From positions 15,772,171 to 15,836,170 of the forward strand of contig OX463778.1 in assembly GCA_949825025.1 (NCBI GenBank): a DNA stretch of 64,000 nucleotides, in the 5' to 3' direction. Of the stretch, positions 23,705 through 36,576 are shown piece by piece. The stretch comes from Siphlonurus alternatus (taxonomy: Eukaryota; Arthropoda; Insecta; Ephemeroptera; Siphlonuridae). The position numbers were made by a program, and so were the translations under genes. Numbering within the stretch: the stretch's first letter is position 1; the number at the start of each line of letters is the position of its first letter. The notes beneath the pieces were generated by a model. It searched no databases. It saw only the letters and a program-made list of their open reading frames with translations, and had not been told where the DNA came from.

Positions 23705-24095
23705 ACAAGGGCTACATCCCCATGAGCTTGGAGCTTGAGGCGGTAGGGATAAGGGAGGGAAAGGATGGTGGCCAAAACCTATTAGGCTTTCCAGCATTCG
23801 CTAAGGTGAGACTGAAGGAACTGTAGAAAACCTGTCAGGACGGACACCTGTACTTTTCATCAATGGACCAAAGCATGGATATTCAAAGCTTGGGAAACAC
23901 TCAGAACTCTCACAAGTGCAGCTGTCCTGGGTGGAAAGCGAGAAGGATTCATCCCATGGAATGATCAATGTAATTTTTACTTGAAACGGTCACCCATATC
24001 CAAGTACTAACAACGCTCGACGTTGCTTGACTTCAGTGATTTAACGAGAACTGGTCAATGCATTGCGCCACTACGCTATTTGATTACACTGCCAC
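23705..24095 (-). repeat. SINE with a 5S rRNA-derived head
   Basis: Read on the minus strand, 24055 down to 23988 matches the internal control region of animal 5S rRNA: CCAGTTCTCGTTAAATCACT, GAAGTCAAGCAACGTCGAGC, TTAGTACTTGGAT and GGGTGACCG, in 5S order. Just upstream AGCGTAGTGGCGCAATGC looks like a tRNA A box. Downstream, the ~260-bp body has GGTTTTCTACAGTTCC, CACCTTAGCGAATGCTGG and TTGGCCACCATCC, and ends GGGGATGTAGCCCTTG before an A-rich stretch. 5S-headed elements are classed as SINE3; the body matches the arthropod SINE body seen elsewhere in the window. It is truncated relative to 5S itself (no 5S 3' end), so it is not a 5S gene. Confidence 0.8.
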
Positions 24096-26122
24096 ACAAT
24101 AGCAGAGCTCTTAAACAGTGATGACAGGACACCATCATGTAAAGCACCTCAACTGTCCTCTCCCACCATTTCACTATATGTATATGTATTCATTCATATG
24201 TAAACGTTGCCTATAATAACCCTGCTGGCTTTACAATTACTCTCTTATGGCTCTGGTAATGGTCACCTTGTCCAGCACGTACAGTGTGATTGCTCTATTG
24301 TTGTGATAGTCTTTTTTGTTATCTCATGATGTCCAACAATGTTAGTATACATGCAGTGCAGCTGATGCACGAGGATTCTTCATGCTACAATAAATTCAAG
24401 TATCTCATGGTTAGTATCTCGCTACACGGAGAAATTACAACTGTATAGAGAGGGAGATTTGAAATAAAGAGGTTGAGAATTTAAATCCGATTACACGGAA
24501 CCCTCATGGTTCAATGATAAGGGATTTCGAAAAGAGTTACGGTAATTTACCATGATTCCCTTAGCAACTATGGCAAATGATATCAAGGCTAGAGAATTGT
24601 ATTAGTTTTACTATACACCATTTTAGTTATATACACATTAAACAAAAATGGTTAATATTTCGTTGCTTTAACTTTCAATGTATGTAAATTTCAATATAAA
24701 CATTATCTCACTTTTAATGTAATTGAGATTTTACTCTGGGTTTTAGTGGCATTTGTTTTTTAAAATTAACATTTATTTAAAAATTCAATGCATGCTCTTT
24801 TAGGTCTGCTTTTTTATTTCCTGGAAGTAATTTCATAAAAATATACTTGTGCATTTAGGCTTACTATGATAATTAAGCTGCGGTTGGTAATAAGACAAGT
24901 CTAGTAGCGAAACAAAACTGCAGAGAGAAAAAAAGCAATGATAATTAAGCCATACGTAGGACAAAAAAAAATATCGTTTATATTCTAATAAGATCTTCTA
25001 TGTTTGGTTAATTTCATTTTAAAATAGCACGTACCACATCGTTTACTATCTTGGTAGTTATCATGCGGTTCATGTCCAATATCTAAAAGCGTTCTGTGGT
25101 GCGATGGTAGATTTCAATGCAAGGTCATATGCAGTTAAAATTATCAAAGAATGAACTTTTGACCTCCAATTTTGTGATCTATAAATCTGAGATACTAAAA
25201 CGAGCTTGACAAGTGACAGCTGAGAGCTGGATTATAGAACGCCTAGCAACAGTAATCTTTTCTCCGTGTTTACGATGATGTGGAAACTGTTAGAGCTAGG
25301 CTTCCTATTCTCGTCATCTCTAATGGCTAGTTCATGTATGAAGCACACTACTTCGCTTATAGTATAAAAGCATGACAAGATGTCGCCTCAGAGCATAAAA
25401 AAAAAACAAGCTGACCGATACTAAATCATTGCAAATGTTCAGGTGCTCTATATATATTGGAAAGCCAGTAGCCATCTGTAACAAAAAATCAATACCAGCT
25501 ACATATATTATATAAAAATGTATCACATATATCATGTAACTCTGTATTTGAAAAATTTGTAGCATAAAATAATTTATTATTGATTCTACGATGCCAAGAT
25601 TTTTAAATGTACAGTTTCTTTATTTGAAAATTTTACATCAATTGATTTTTTTAGGCGGGCCATAGATTCGGCATGTATTAAAAGTATACAGAAAGTGACC
25701 AATGCAGTGCAGTAACAATGAAAAGAAGAAAAAAAATGAACTGATGACTTCAATAAATTCATTGTTGTAAAAAAAAACTTACAATAAACAAACAGTACAG
25801 TGCTTCTCATTAAAGTTGGCTTGTGCTTGTTGGATTGTTAGGATAAAAATTTCAATCTTTTGTCTAAAGTAAAGTGTGTGCCCTAAATCCTAACACTCGA
25901 TACTTGGGGTAAAAAAACACAATGACGGCTGATAATACAAATTTCATGAAGAATACTGTAATTAATAAGCGCCTTAAGGATAGGCAATTTGTTCAGCATT
26001 AAATAGAGATGGTTACAATACATGTGCAACAACATTAGCCTGAATATCCTGCAGATTTTAATTTTAAGATAAGATAGTGTAAAAGATGATTATTTATAGT
26101 AAAGAATAAGCTCAAAAATAAG
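24096..26122. other. Non-genic stretch
   Basis: No supported gene or repeat. The segment 24100-24420 is less AT-rich and may extend the SINE insertion or be unrelated. The frames at 25332-25565 and 25586-25810 (minus) are chance frames. Confidence 0.5.
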
Positions 26123-26299
<177 letters not shown>

Positions 26300-27924
26300 G
26301 ATATCAACTAGTATTGAGGTATTAAACCATGATGATTTTCATTATGAAAGAAAAAAAAATTGTTCTCTATAAGATAAAAGTAGTAAAGCAGATTTTCCGA
26401 GATTTAATACCATCAAAATGACAGAAAAAACAAATGTGTTCTTTCCTAACGAGAAAATAATCGCAAACTCATTTCAATATTTTAGAGTGTAAGAACAAAT
26501 TGTGTAAAAACATATAAAAAAAAGTTAGCAGCATGTTGTTTGTTGATAGGAGCAGAACGAGTTTAGTCAACAATGTGAGCGCGAGCTTTGTTTTAGTGTT
26601 ATGAAACACGAAACCGTAAAAAAAACTGAAAAGCTCCGCTGACGTACTGTGGATTACTCTATTTATATTTTATGTGTACCATAAATTAACCACGACCAAG
26701 TACTGCATTACTTGACATTGTATTGCAAACTTGTTACTAATTAAAGAATTAAAAATGTAACAAAAAATACATTTAAAAATACATTTGAACTACATTTAAT
26801 GTATTATTTACAGGTATGGACAACATTTATGAAATAATTGTTGCATATTTAGATAAAAACTTTTAGTTATGTATTTTCGATTTTTTTTATAGATTTTTTT
26901 GAACCCTTAAAACACTATGAAGTCTGCTACAAACCTTGTGACGTCATAGTAATATAACGTCTTTCCCTTTCGAGTTAAATATTTTAATGACTATGACGTC
27001 AAATTTTGTTTCACTATTTTAAGAGTATCAGATGATTAAAAAAATAAATTATTTTTTGAGGTCGTCTATCCAAATATGCAATACAAAATTTCATGCAGCC
27101 AGTTCACTCTGCAAATAACAGATTCGATTTCTGCAAATTAATTTTAGCACTATTGACCACTTTGAATATTATAGTATTGTAAAATATGTAGTAAAAACTC
27201 CCACGTGAAATACAAAGTTTTTGTCATAATTAATTTTTAAAATCAATATGAATTTACAATTTACACTTAATGTATTTTAATGTAAGCTAAAATTTCAGAA
27301 TAAATTACATATTATTCATTCCATCGTATAATATAGCTTATCCATTATTTATCTTGTTTCTAATGTAAATAGCTCTACCTTAACATTTAATGCAAATCGT
27401 GCCAAAGATATTGATTACTAAGTTAATGCGATTTGATTTTAAAGTAATATTATATAATCAAATTGTCATGCACTATTAGTTAGTACAATGTTATAAACGT
27501 TCGTGATAATTCAGTCATGACAGGTGACCTTAATTTTGCTCGTCATCAGTCATTACAAACAATAATTTTTAAAAGTCTAACTTGTGACATATTGGAAGTC
27601 ACATTTATCGTCAATTTAAAAATTCTCTAATCTAATTTACGTAACATCTGTGTCATAATTTATTTCTTTGTGTAAGTAATTTTTCCCTGTATTTTTAACT
27701 CAACATTTTTTTACTATCATTGAAATATAATAATGACTCTCATGAGTGATATTTTTATTGACTGATGATCTCATTGATTTGAATTGAAATCAACTATTTG
27801 TTACATAAGTTCAGGATAAATATACTTAAGATTTAAAGCATCCTCTATAATATGGCCTTTCCAGTAAAATAGTCTCTCTAAATGTATAGTTTTAAAAATT
27901 TATAATTTTAATACAGTTGGTAAA
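26300..27924. other. Non-genic stretch with a degraded foldback
   Basis: AT-rich. Around 26850-27110 a decayed hairpin carries ATAGATTTTTTTGAACCC on one side and TGATTAAAAAAATAAATT with GTCTATCC on the other. Mirrored TGACGTCATAGT (26939) and ACTATGACGTCA (26990-27001) blocks sit at its centre. It looks like an old GAGTATTGACC-family relative. Nothing else is supported. Confidence 0.5.
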
Positions 27925-28110
27925 TTGGTTAATATTTTGGGACAATTGACACAATTTGGCCATGTGTGAGCACGATTTTAATTCTATTTACTTTAAAACG
28001 AATTAAATCTGATTAATTATGTCACGTCACATTTTAATGATAATTATGTTTTCTTAGTAGAGAGTGAAGTTTGTGACGTCACATTAACAGCATTTCAATT
28101 AAAGTTGAAA
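27925..28110. repeat. Relative of the sequence flanking the 1.7-kb foldback
   Basis: GGTTAATATTTTGGGACAAT followed directly by TTGACACAATTTGGCCATG corresponds to the left flank (GGTTGGTATTTTGGGGCAAT, ends 6795) joined to the right flank (ATTGACACATTTTGGTCATG, from 8495), with no foldback between. A TGACGTCA lies at 28074. It appears to be an unoccupied copy of the host repeat. Confidence 0.6.
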
Positions 28111-29686
28111 AATAGTTAATCTATAATTATACAACGTACACGGGGAAAAAATGCATGTATTTTTATACTTTCCAATTATTTAAACATTTTTTTCAATAGT
28201 TTTTTTTTTTTTTTGAACTGAATCTATTCAACTGAATAAATTAATGATGTATGCTGCATTAACACAACAGTAACTCTAGTTTATGCATATTTACAACACT
28301 ATAGTAAGCAAATTTCTGTGTTTATATTCCAAATATTTTGTAATTGTTTTCATATCATCCATGGATAAATTTTGTACTCTTTTCAGCAAAATTTCAACAG
28401 AATTTTGAACACAAGAGTGCAATTCATAGTTCCAAATAAAAGTCTTGATATCATAAACAGATTTTCTTTACATTCAACACTTGAGAATTTTGTACACATA
28501 TATATTTTTCTCTTTTTTATCTCAAGCCCTTTTACAAAACTTTCAGTATAGAAATAGAAGTGACGTTTTAAAACCTTTTTTTCCCCATTTAAAATTATAT
28601 AAGGAATTTAATGTCGTTTCAAGAGTTTCTTCTAACTTTCAAGTGGGGTTTTACTTGGCTGCTTGGCTGGCTCATCATTTTACTCAACAGAAACATTTTT
28701 TATACAAAATAAAGCTCTTTTTTATATTTTATTTCTTCTGAAATTCTTCACGAAAACATTTTTACTTCTTTATACATTGTTTCTTTTCAGTTTCTAGCTT
28801 GCTATGCTGGGGAAAAGGGGAATTTAAGATGCCTCTTTTTTGTCTGACAATTTTGAGGGAGCACCCACGCTCACTCAGCTTTCATTCTATATTTTTCACA
28901 AACGGAATCATGAGGACAAACTGCCAATAAACATCTCAATATCAAGACTGATTTTTGATGTTGTATAGCTTCGAGCGTATTTTCATTCTCTTTTACCTGT
29001 TTGATGTGTTTTTTTTTTTAATTGGGTAACAAAATAATTTTTTTTTCATTTCTGTTGTATAATTGTTATATTTGTAACAAACAAACAAAAAGTTAATGCT
29101 TATTTGAATTTGAATACGCAAAAATATGATGTAGTATATTAAAGCTTTGTACAATAAGCATACAGGGTATATTTTCAACAGTTGTTTAACAGGCGAAAGT
29201 AAAGCGAATCATACACAAGTTTGTTTATTATAAAAGATAAATAAAACAAAAGAAAAGCACATTATGAAGATTTTGTGTTGTTCTTTCTGTGTAATCCTAG
29301 TAAAGCTTAGTTAACGTATAATTATTAGCTGTGTTATTATTTTAGTTGTAATGTATACAAATAAATATATTATATGATCACAAAGGAAAATGAAATAAAT
29401 TCAGTTCAAAATTTGTATACTGTGAATGATTATTAATAATCATTAGCAGTATACTTGTTAAATAAATTTTAAAATCAGATTTAACATGTTTTAATTTAAA
29501 ATATTGGAATCATTTACCAGCCCTCCTATAAAGGGTAATAAAAGATTTTAAATATTTAATGATGAAATTTATAGAGTTTTAAAATTTACAATTGAATGAT
29601 ATCTTTATATATTATATATCCTGAACTGTGTTTTATCATGCTTTTTTGTTTTCTTATTTGATTTCCTTATGTGCACTTCTCGTCTA
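28111..29686. other. Non-genic stretch
   Basis: AT-rich with no supported feature; the frames at 28481 (plus) and 28993 (minus) are low-complexity chance frames rich in F, Y, K and I. Confidence 0.55.
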
Positions 29687-29769
29687 CGAAAAATTCCCTT
29701 TGCAGCCTTGTAATATACTCACAAAGCAAGGTGATTAACAGGCTGCAACAGTGCAAAGAGAATTTTTCA
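29687..29769. mobile_element. Short hairpin repeat (GAAAAATTCCCTTTGCA)
   Basis: GAAAAATTCCCTTTGCAGCC at the left and the mirrored GAAAAATTCTCTTTGCA at the right lie about 50 bases apart, with a second AGGCTGCAA/TGCAGCCT pairing inside. It may be a very small MITE or just a secondary structure; there is no target duplication. Confidence 0.5.
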
Positions 29770-29934
29770 GAAGCGACCACTCTACGTGGACATAGGGTCA
29801 ATTGAGTGGGCAGGTTTTACAAACAGACTTATTACATATAACGGTTTCTAATTAATGTGATACGAGTCATCCCTTTATGACCTTTGAACCTTCTCAAGGT
29901 CAGAGTCTCTGGTTATTTTCTCCACAGGTGGGCT

Positions 29935-30075
29935 CCTCTACTATATAATCAAGGACGCGCGGTGAATGTCCACAGCTGTCTGATCACTTGCCGCGGCGGT
30001 GAACTTTTATTTCCGCGGCAAACTTCACGTCGGAGCTAACGAAGTGTATCGTTTTAATGACCAAAAAGTTTCCGC
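29935..30075 (+). promoter_or_regulatory. TATA-like motif beside a CpG-containing patch
   Basis: TATATAA at 29942-29948 is followed by GGACGCGCGGTG, CACAGCTGTCTGATCAC and a CCGCGG pair (near 29991 and 30014). This is one of the few GC-rich spots in the region. It could be a promoter, but no exon follows that I can recognise. Confidence 0.2.
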
Positions 30076-33000
30076 GTGAAAACTTTCACAACTTTTCAAG
30101 TACCGCAATAAACGTCAATTGCTACAATATGTTGTTTTTTTTTTGAAAATTACGTTTTAAATTTAAGATTTTTTAGATATACTTTTTAGTGCTGAAAGTT
30201 TTAAGAAAATAATCATTTGAAATCCTACAATAAAAAGGTAATAACGACACTTCGAAATTTTTTAATTTCTATTGAGAGTTTGAAAATTGATTTACTCATG
30301 TCACATGTATATATTTTCTGTTGCTTATTTTAATTTTGAGTTACTTATAGATTTCAAAACTGATGCATAAACAGTTTGCAAGAAATATAAAATACAGTAT
30401 ATTTTAAGACCATGAAACCCCATACTAATGTTATTAGGCTTTATTGCATCACAGCATATTTTACACAGCATTAAATATTAATGAATTTATTCCAGCTAGA
30501 TAGCATTGCACGTGGTAAAAACTATAAGTTTTAAATTACAATTTTAAATTATCTAGTATCCTGAAAATAAAAAACATTAGACAAAAAGCAATTTCCTGCC
30601 ACTCCAGCATATGCTGCATTTTCTTTTTGTTGTCTCTGTGCATTAAACATTAACACATAACTTTCATATAACTTTTTACTTTGAAGCTGCTGGTAATGGT
30701 ATTTTACTATTTTTTCTTATATAAAAAGTTTTGAGTACGTATACAGAAATGTTCAGCTTTACATTAGTTGGTTATGGTTTACTTCAGTGCTGCCCCCAGT
30801 AATGTTGACTGCAACTTATTCACTTTGTTTCTGCAGTTTTGTAGTCAAGCACAACAAAATGCCTGCATCCATTTGACTAAGCAGTGGTTTTACTGGCTTA
30901 TAGCTAGCATGCTGCGAGCAACGGTGACCACTACATTGTTAGTTTTGAATGTATAAGGTAGAAGTCCTAGGTACACCTCAGGTTAGTAGGAACGTTTTGT
31001 TTGCTTGTTAACTACAAGAGACAAAAGGTATGTTCGTATAAACTCTGTGTGGTGTTGCAAGTTTATGAACAAAAAAAACGTGACGTCATACGACTTCTTA
31101 CTCAATCTTCTGAGCTGGAGTAAGAAAGTGTACACCAGAGTTGTACACCGAGCAGGGTTAACGACAGACCTAATGTGATGCAGATTTGTAATTTACAGAA
31201 AAGTAAAACCAAGTGATTTTCCATCATTTTTTTTTTTTTCATTCGCCAAGCTTCCATATAAATCACAAATAGAGTGGGATAAAGTTTGTGCTATTTCGAG
31301 ATATACAATATTTTTATTATAGTTATGCAGAAAAAAATAACGTTAAAGTGAATCCTCTATATATGGCACTCTACGATCATCGAGCTACTTCGATAAAACT
31401 AGTAATAATAAAATGTAGATAATAATTACACTGAAAATGTGTTTTTATTTAGCTGGTATATATTATTAGCATTCATTTTATAAATAAAATAAAGTGGAGA
31501 TAAAAATTATTTAGGTGAAAACATGAAAATACTCTTTTATATTATTTTTGATAACATTTTTATTATCAATATAAACCATTCTTAGAAAATCTAAAAAAAA
31601 GAAGCAAAAAAATTATTTGAAAATTTGTTAGAATCGTTAAATTTCGATCGTGACCAATAATTTTTTTATATCATTACCAATTTCAAGCATGCGTAAACAT
31701 TGTTTAGTAAATAAAATAACATAAAAATAAAATTAAATCACACACTTGAACAAAGTTTAACAGGAAGTACATTGTAAATAAATAACAATTTGACGTTAAA
31801 TGTAAATATAATTTATATGTAGTTACAAAAAAGTTATCGTGCGGAAATATCAAATATAAAAATAGTTGCTGTTGGAATGGAGAGATACGGTACTGATGGT
31901 GGCGTTTTATTTTCATTGCTCTTTTCTTTTTTACTGTTATTTCTGTAATTTTTTTAAAGCTTGTTTTGTTTGCTTGGGTTGGCGTTGAAGTCAATCATCT
32001 ACAGCAGGAGGACCTTATCAACGTTGGCATGCAGAGTTGTAGAGAGTTTGTGCAGAGTCGTCGCTTCACTGAGCTGATAATCGAGGTGGTGGTGGTGCTC
32101 ACTACCACTTGTTCTGGCTTGCATGACTTTGCCTTTATTTTTTTACTCTACGATGTTCATTTTGATAAGGAGAAAATGCTGAGCAAGTCATATCTTTTAT
32201 CTACTTTTTGATGACCATTTTTTCTCTCTCTCTCTTCTTGGTGAGTTAGCCAAAATCACATTTAGGCGGTGGTCTCTATCAGTTGTTATAACTCGATCCC
32301 AGGATGCTATCTCACCATATACTTACTTTTCTTTTTTATATTTTTCTCTCTATGCAAAGTTTGTCTAAGTGATCCTATCCTACATAGTTGAGTAGAAAAA
32401 AAAATGAAGAAAAGAAGAGGGAAGGAAGGAATAAGACAGCCACCACTGCCATACCATTTCATCAATGGACCAATTTTTGAGTGTGCTTGAGAAGGGGGAT
32501 GTAAAAAATAAGGAAAAAAAATGAAGCTGCATTTTTGTAAGATATTTGTGGTTCATAGCAGAAAAGAAAACTCTCTCTTTTCACCCCCTATTTTTTCTCA
32601 GAGTTAGCCACATGGGAATCTTCAGGCCAATGGTTATTAATGCCCCTTTTGCCCACTCAAGCGCTCCCAATGGACAGAAGAGTGTCGAGAAAAAAAAAAA
32701 AAGTTGATATGAAGAATCTCAGTTGGTTCTTTACAGAGTAAATTCTGAGCGTGGTCGTGTTTGCACAACATTCGGTGAGCCTACAAACACACCTCTCTCC
32801 CTTCCCCAGGGCTGTGAGGCAGCAGAGGAATCAGTAACGGAAGCAAAACCTAATGGCATTACAAGAACGTATTTAGTAAAAAAGTTAAGTTTACTTTGCA
32901 AATTGTTTTTACCTTTATAGAAAATGTAAAAAAAGGTAGCAGATTACTTTGCATTAAAAGCAGGATAACAAAATTACGTTTTACAGAAGGAAATGAAAAA

Positions 33001-33973
33001 AATGTATAATATCTATATATATAAATTCAGAAACATCTAATAGGCAACATTTACAGGAGTTTTAACTAGAATTGATTCATATTTGTAATTTTAAAAACTT
33101 ATTTTTTTGTTAAATTTTTAATTACAAACTCTCAATCATAAATAATAAAAAAGTAAATAAAAGTTGACCTAAATTTCCTTATAAAAAATATATTCGTAAC
33201 TGTATAATAATATAACACAACATGTGGATGATCCCTTCGAGCTCCAGGAAAAGGGATTTGGGAAATGTGGAGTGGATTTATAGCGCGGGATTTAGTGCAG
33301 TAGCAGTAGCGTTCAAAGTGCAGCAGGGACCCAAACGATAGAAGCTGTTGGTTGCTTCCAGTCTGTGATCGATGCTGATGAGAGCTACATATCATAGCAG
33401 CAGCAGGCCAACAAATGTGTTTTCTCCTTGAACGCTTTAAAATATGTCTTATTTTTTATATAAACTTTATAAATAATAAAAAGAAAAAAATAAATTCATC
33501 TCGAATATTTTTTCTCTTTATTATTTAAACTCTCTCTCTCTCTTTTCTATCTCTCTCTTTGAAAAGACAAAATTTTCAGAATCTTTTCTGATGTAAAATT
33601 ACTCGCTCGCTTATTCAAAGTTGTTTACATCTCGCTGCCGCTAATTATTATTTCAATTCCCTCTCATTTTTTTCTTCTTTTTGAAAATTACGAAGTTTTC
33701 ATTTCAGAATATTCAACAAAAAATGAAAGAGAGGATTCTTACTTTTGTTTTTTACTGTATTTTTGTAGTAAAACCTCAAGACGGAGAATTTAAATTTATA
33801 AAGCTTAATTATTATTATTATTTACAAAAATAAAAGCTTTCATTAATATTCATACATTTGTAAATTATTATTAATAACACTTTTAAATTTATATAATGAA
33901 AAACTACATGGTGTACCACTAGGATAATTTCAACCAATGAAAATCTAGAATGCAAATTGAGGGCGAGGACATG
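30076..33973. other. Non-genic stretch
   Basis: AT-rich with a TGACGTCA at 31081 and pyrimidine-rich tracts at 32220-32240 and 33530-33560. A less AT-rich patch lies at 33220-33410, and frames of up to 96 codons occur at 31704-31994 and 33132-33395 (minus). None shows domain, signal-peptide or splice evidence that would support a gene. Confidence 0.5.
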
Positions 33974-34051
33974 TTTTACCATGATATTTTAACCAGAGGT
34001 TCAACTACTTTTTTTTACCATGATATTTTAACCAGAGGTTCAACTACTTTT
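33974..34051. repeat. 39-bp exact tandem duplication
   Basis: Two consecutive copies of a 39-base unit beginning TTTTACCATGATATTTTAAC and ending in CTACTTTT. The copies are identical, suggesting a recent slippage or unequal-exchange event. Confidence 0.95.
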
Positions 34052-34284
34052 TTTCTCACTTTTTAAATGAGAGTTAAGTTTATTAATTCATTTGAACCCA
34101 GGAAAGCGTTTTAATTATATAAAAATAGTCAAGATTTTCTGAAGTAAAAAATGGGGAAAAAAAAACAGTGTTTTGCTTTTTTGCAATAAATAAACCTTAA
34201 TTACGGAAATATATTACGTAAGACAGCACTGCTGTATTTGTTGCCTGTAGTTTCTTATTTAACATTTTTTAAATTGCTTTCTTG

Positions 34285-34525
34285 TATGTCTAGCCTGTCT
34301 ATATACAGTATATATTTAAGAGAAGACAAAGGCAGAGGGCAGTCAGGCCGGAGCCCATACACCCTCGGGTGCCTGACAATCCTTAAGATGAGTTGAGTAA
34401 GGCGACTGGGTGACGAGGTTACTAGGATAGGAAAAGGTACTACCCAGATTTTCAAGATATTGATAATGGGAAACCACAGAAAAACCATCGTCAAGGCAGC
34501 CGGCACCAAATTGATCTTTACCACC
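34285..34525 (-). repeat. SINE body fragment, arthropod-type
   Basis: On the minus strand: GCCGGCTGCCTTGACGATGG, TTTTTCTGTGGTTTCCCAT, ACCTTTTCCTATCC, CTCATCTTAAGGATTGTCAGG, CCGGCCTGACTGCCCTC. The GATGGTTTT...GTGGTTTCCCAT stretch and the preceding GGCTGCC match, from memory, the conserved body of SINEs common in insects and other arthropods. The tRNA head is missing. The 3' half is shared with the 17355-17505 fragment. The 89-codon minus frame here is incidental. Confidence 0.7.
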
Positions 34526-35652
34526 TCACTTTACAGTGTTTGACTCATCACGTTGAAATTTAATTTCAGAATGTATAATTTTTTTCTCATTCTACACTAA
34601 GAAGTCTAAGAACTTATGAAAAAAATACAAGCGGAAATTTCACGCACATGCAGCATTTTGAAGTAATCAAGATAATATTAAAATTTATTTTAAAGTCTGT
34701 TACACAAATGATAAGAAATTAGAAAATTATTACACCAAAAAACATGATTATAATCAAGTTCTCGCAATGAATGTTAGATGTAAAAAGATTAATAATTTCA
34801 CACCATTTCTCAAACATCAAAGTAAATTTGTAATAAGCTTAATAAGCATTTCTAAGCAGCTCTGCTTTAAAATGTTTTACTAGAGTTACTTTAAAAGTAA
34901 TATATCTTGGTTTGACAAATTAAAAACCTGTGATAAAACATTATTTATACCTGTTTGTATTAATTTTGATAACATTGTGATTTGTTGTTTCAATGAACTG
35001 CTGCTATATATTTGTCAAGACACATGGCGTGTAGAGAAAATTTAAACCACGCACATTAATCATCACAAAGAGCCGGCCCAATTGACATCCCACCTCGTGC
35101 GAGATCTCTCCTCCAGAGATTTAGTTCCGAACACAAAAACATAAATTGTAGTCACTGCTCCTACATAAAAACAGTCAGTTTATTACACTGTAAAAATAGC
35201 TTTGTAATCTCTGCATGCTATTGAATTTTATAATTTTGACTATGAATGGAAAAACTTCATGAATTTTTTATTGCATATTTGGATTATGGAATTATGGATA
35301 TCGATTTACGTAAGATTTTTTTGTAACTTTTTGAATTTTCTAATATCCTTCATATCATTCTGCAAAATGTTATGACGGTATTGTCAAATGAATATTTCTC
35401 ACTTAAACATATGGAATAGTGTTAGATGGTTGCAATACAATTTTAAGGGTATTATTAGAGGTTTCAAAAATATCAGAAATAAAGTGGCAAAATATAACTT
35501 AATATTTTCTGAAGAACAATATAAAAAAAATCAGTTTGTCCAATGGTTTGAGAAAATTATGAATTAGTACACAAAAATACTCGACAAAAATATTACTGTC
35601 ATGAGCTCGTATTTCTAAGGTATTCTGAATCCAGCCATTAGCAAAAACATGA
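34526..35652. other. Non-genic stretch
   Basis: AT-rich; a less AT-rich patch at 35020-35130 has no recognisable content. Confidence 0.55.
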
Positions 35653-35792
35653 GGTCGCGATTCACAAACGAAGAGTTATTCAGGTTTCTCACTAACCACG
35701 TTTTATTTACTATTATTGAATTAGGCTGACGCTGACATATTTTAGTGGAAAAGCAGGATAAATTTCTGGATAATTCTTTCGTGAATTGCCCC
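35653..35792. mobile_element. Hairpin MITE, ATTCACAAAG family, decayed copy 4
   Basis: GGTCGCGATTCACAAACGAAG at the left and GGGGCAATTCACGAAAG (minus strand) at the right, with CAGGTTTCTCACTAACCACG retained in the left arm. The interior pairing has decayed. Assigned by the shared end motif and length (~140 bp). Confidence 0.65.
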
Positions 35793-36506
35793 TAAGTTGC
35801 CCAAGAGTTTTTACCAGTGTCAGAGAACATTGAAAACTTGGCTCACTACAAACTAGTGTAATAAAATATTTTATATATATGTTGTTTAAATGATAAAGAA
35901 CAAAATTTATTGAATTAATAACCTGTTAAAAAAAGTAATATATAAATAATATACGTTACATATAAAGAATGAGTTTTATAATGAGTATCGTACAAAATAT
36001 ACTCGTAATTAAAAATGATGTACCCTTATAAACTTGCTTTTAGTATGTAAAAACATATATGCTAACACACAAACACACACATGAATTTACAGCACTTAAT
36101 TTTTTTAATGAAAACACACGGGGATGATTCTTATAAAACTGTGCTCAAACGTGATGCAAACAGAAAAGTTTACAAAAATACGCTTTGTAAAAGAAATTAA
36201 TGAGTAAAAGAAACAAAAAGAAAAACAAACACTTTTTATAACTTTTTTCTGCTTTCATTCTCGTCAAAATCGTAACATGCACAGTAACAAGAGGTTAATC
36301 TACATTTGACCTTTACGTTACTGTCAACAACAAACATGTAATGACGAACTTAATTTCTAACTGTAGATATGTTTTTAAATTATAAAGTTCAGTAACGATA
36401 CTGCTTTATATTATTATTTATATCGAAATAAAAGGAAGCATTAAAAAAGTATCGATTTTTTAAGTGTTATAATACTTAGTGAAAAAATTTGTTAGCAGAG
36501 GTTCAG

Positions 36507-36576
36507 ACATACCTTAGTTGTTTCGTTGAACTTTTTCCTCCGGAGGAAAAAGTTCAACGAAACAAGTAAGGTATGT
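36507..36576. repeat. 70-bp near-perfect palindrome without a loop
   Basis: Two 35-base arms meet at TCCTCC|GGAGGA (centre between 36541 and 36542) with a single mismatch, running out through GTTCAACGAAACAA to TAAGGTATGT. There is no spacer. The sequence would form a cruciform or a self-complementary hairpin transcript. No target duplication or terminal transposon motif is recognised. Confidence 0.95.

Noticed and set aside
23988..24055. A functional 5S rRNA gene on the minus strand
   Set aside because: Only the internal portion matches 5S; the 5' and 3' ends are replaced by SINE sequence.
25088..25245. Possible inverted repeat with GCGTTCT at both ends
   Set aside because: The pairing covers only about seven bases and does not extend inward.
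30780..30815. Similarity of CAGTAATGTTGACTGCAAC to CAGCAATGTTGACTGTGCA at 59404
   Set aside because: Only about 20 bases long; the flanks do not align, so a shared repeat is not supported.
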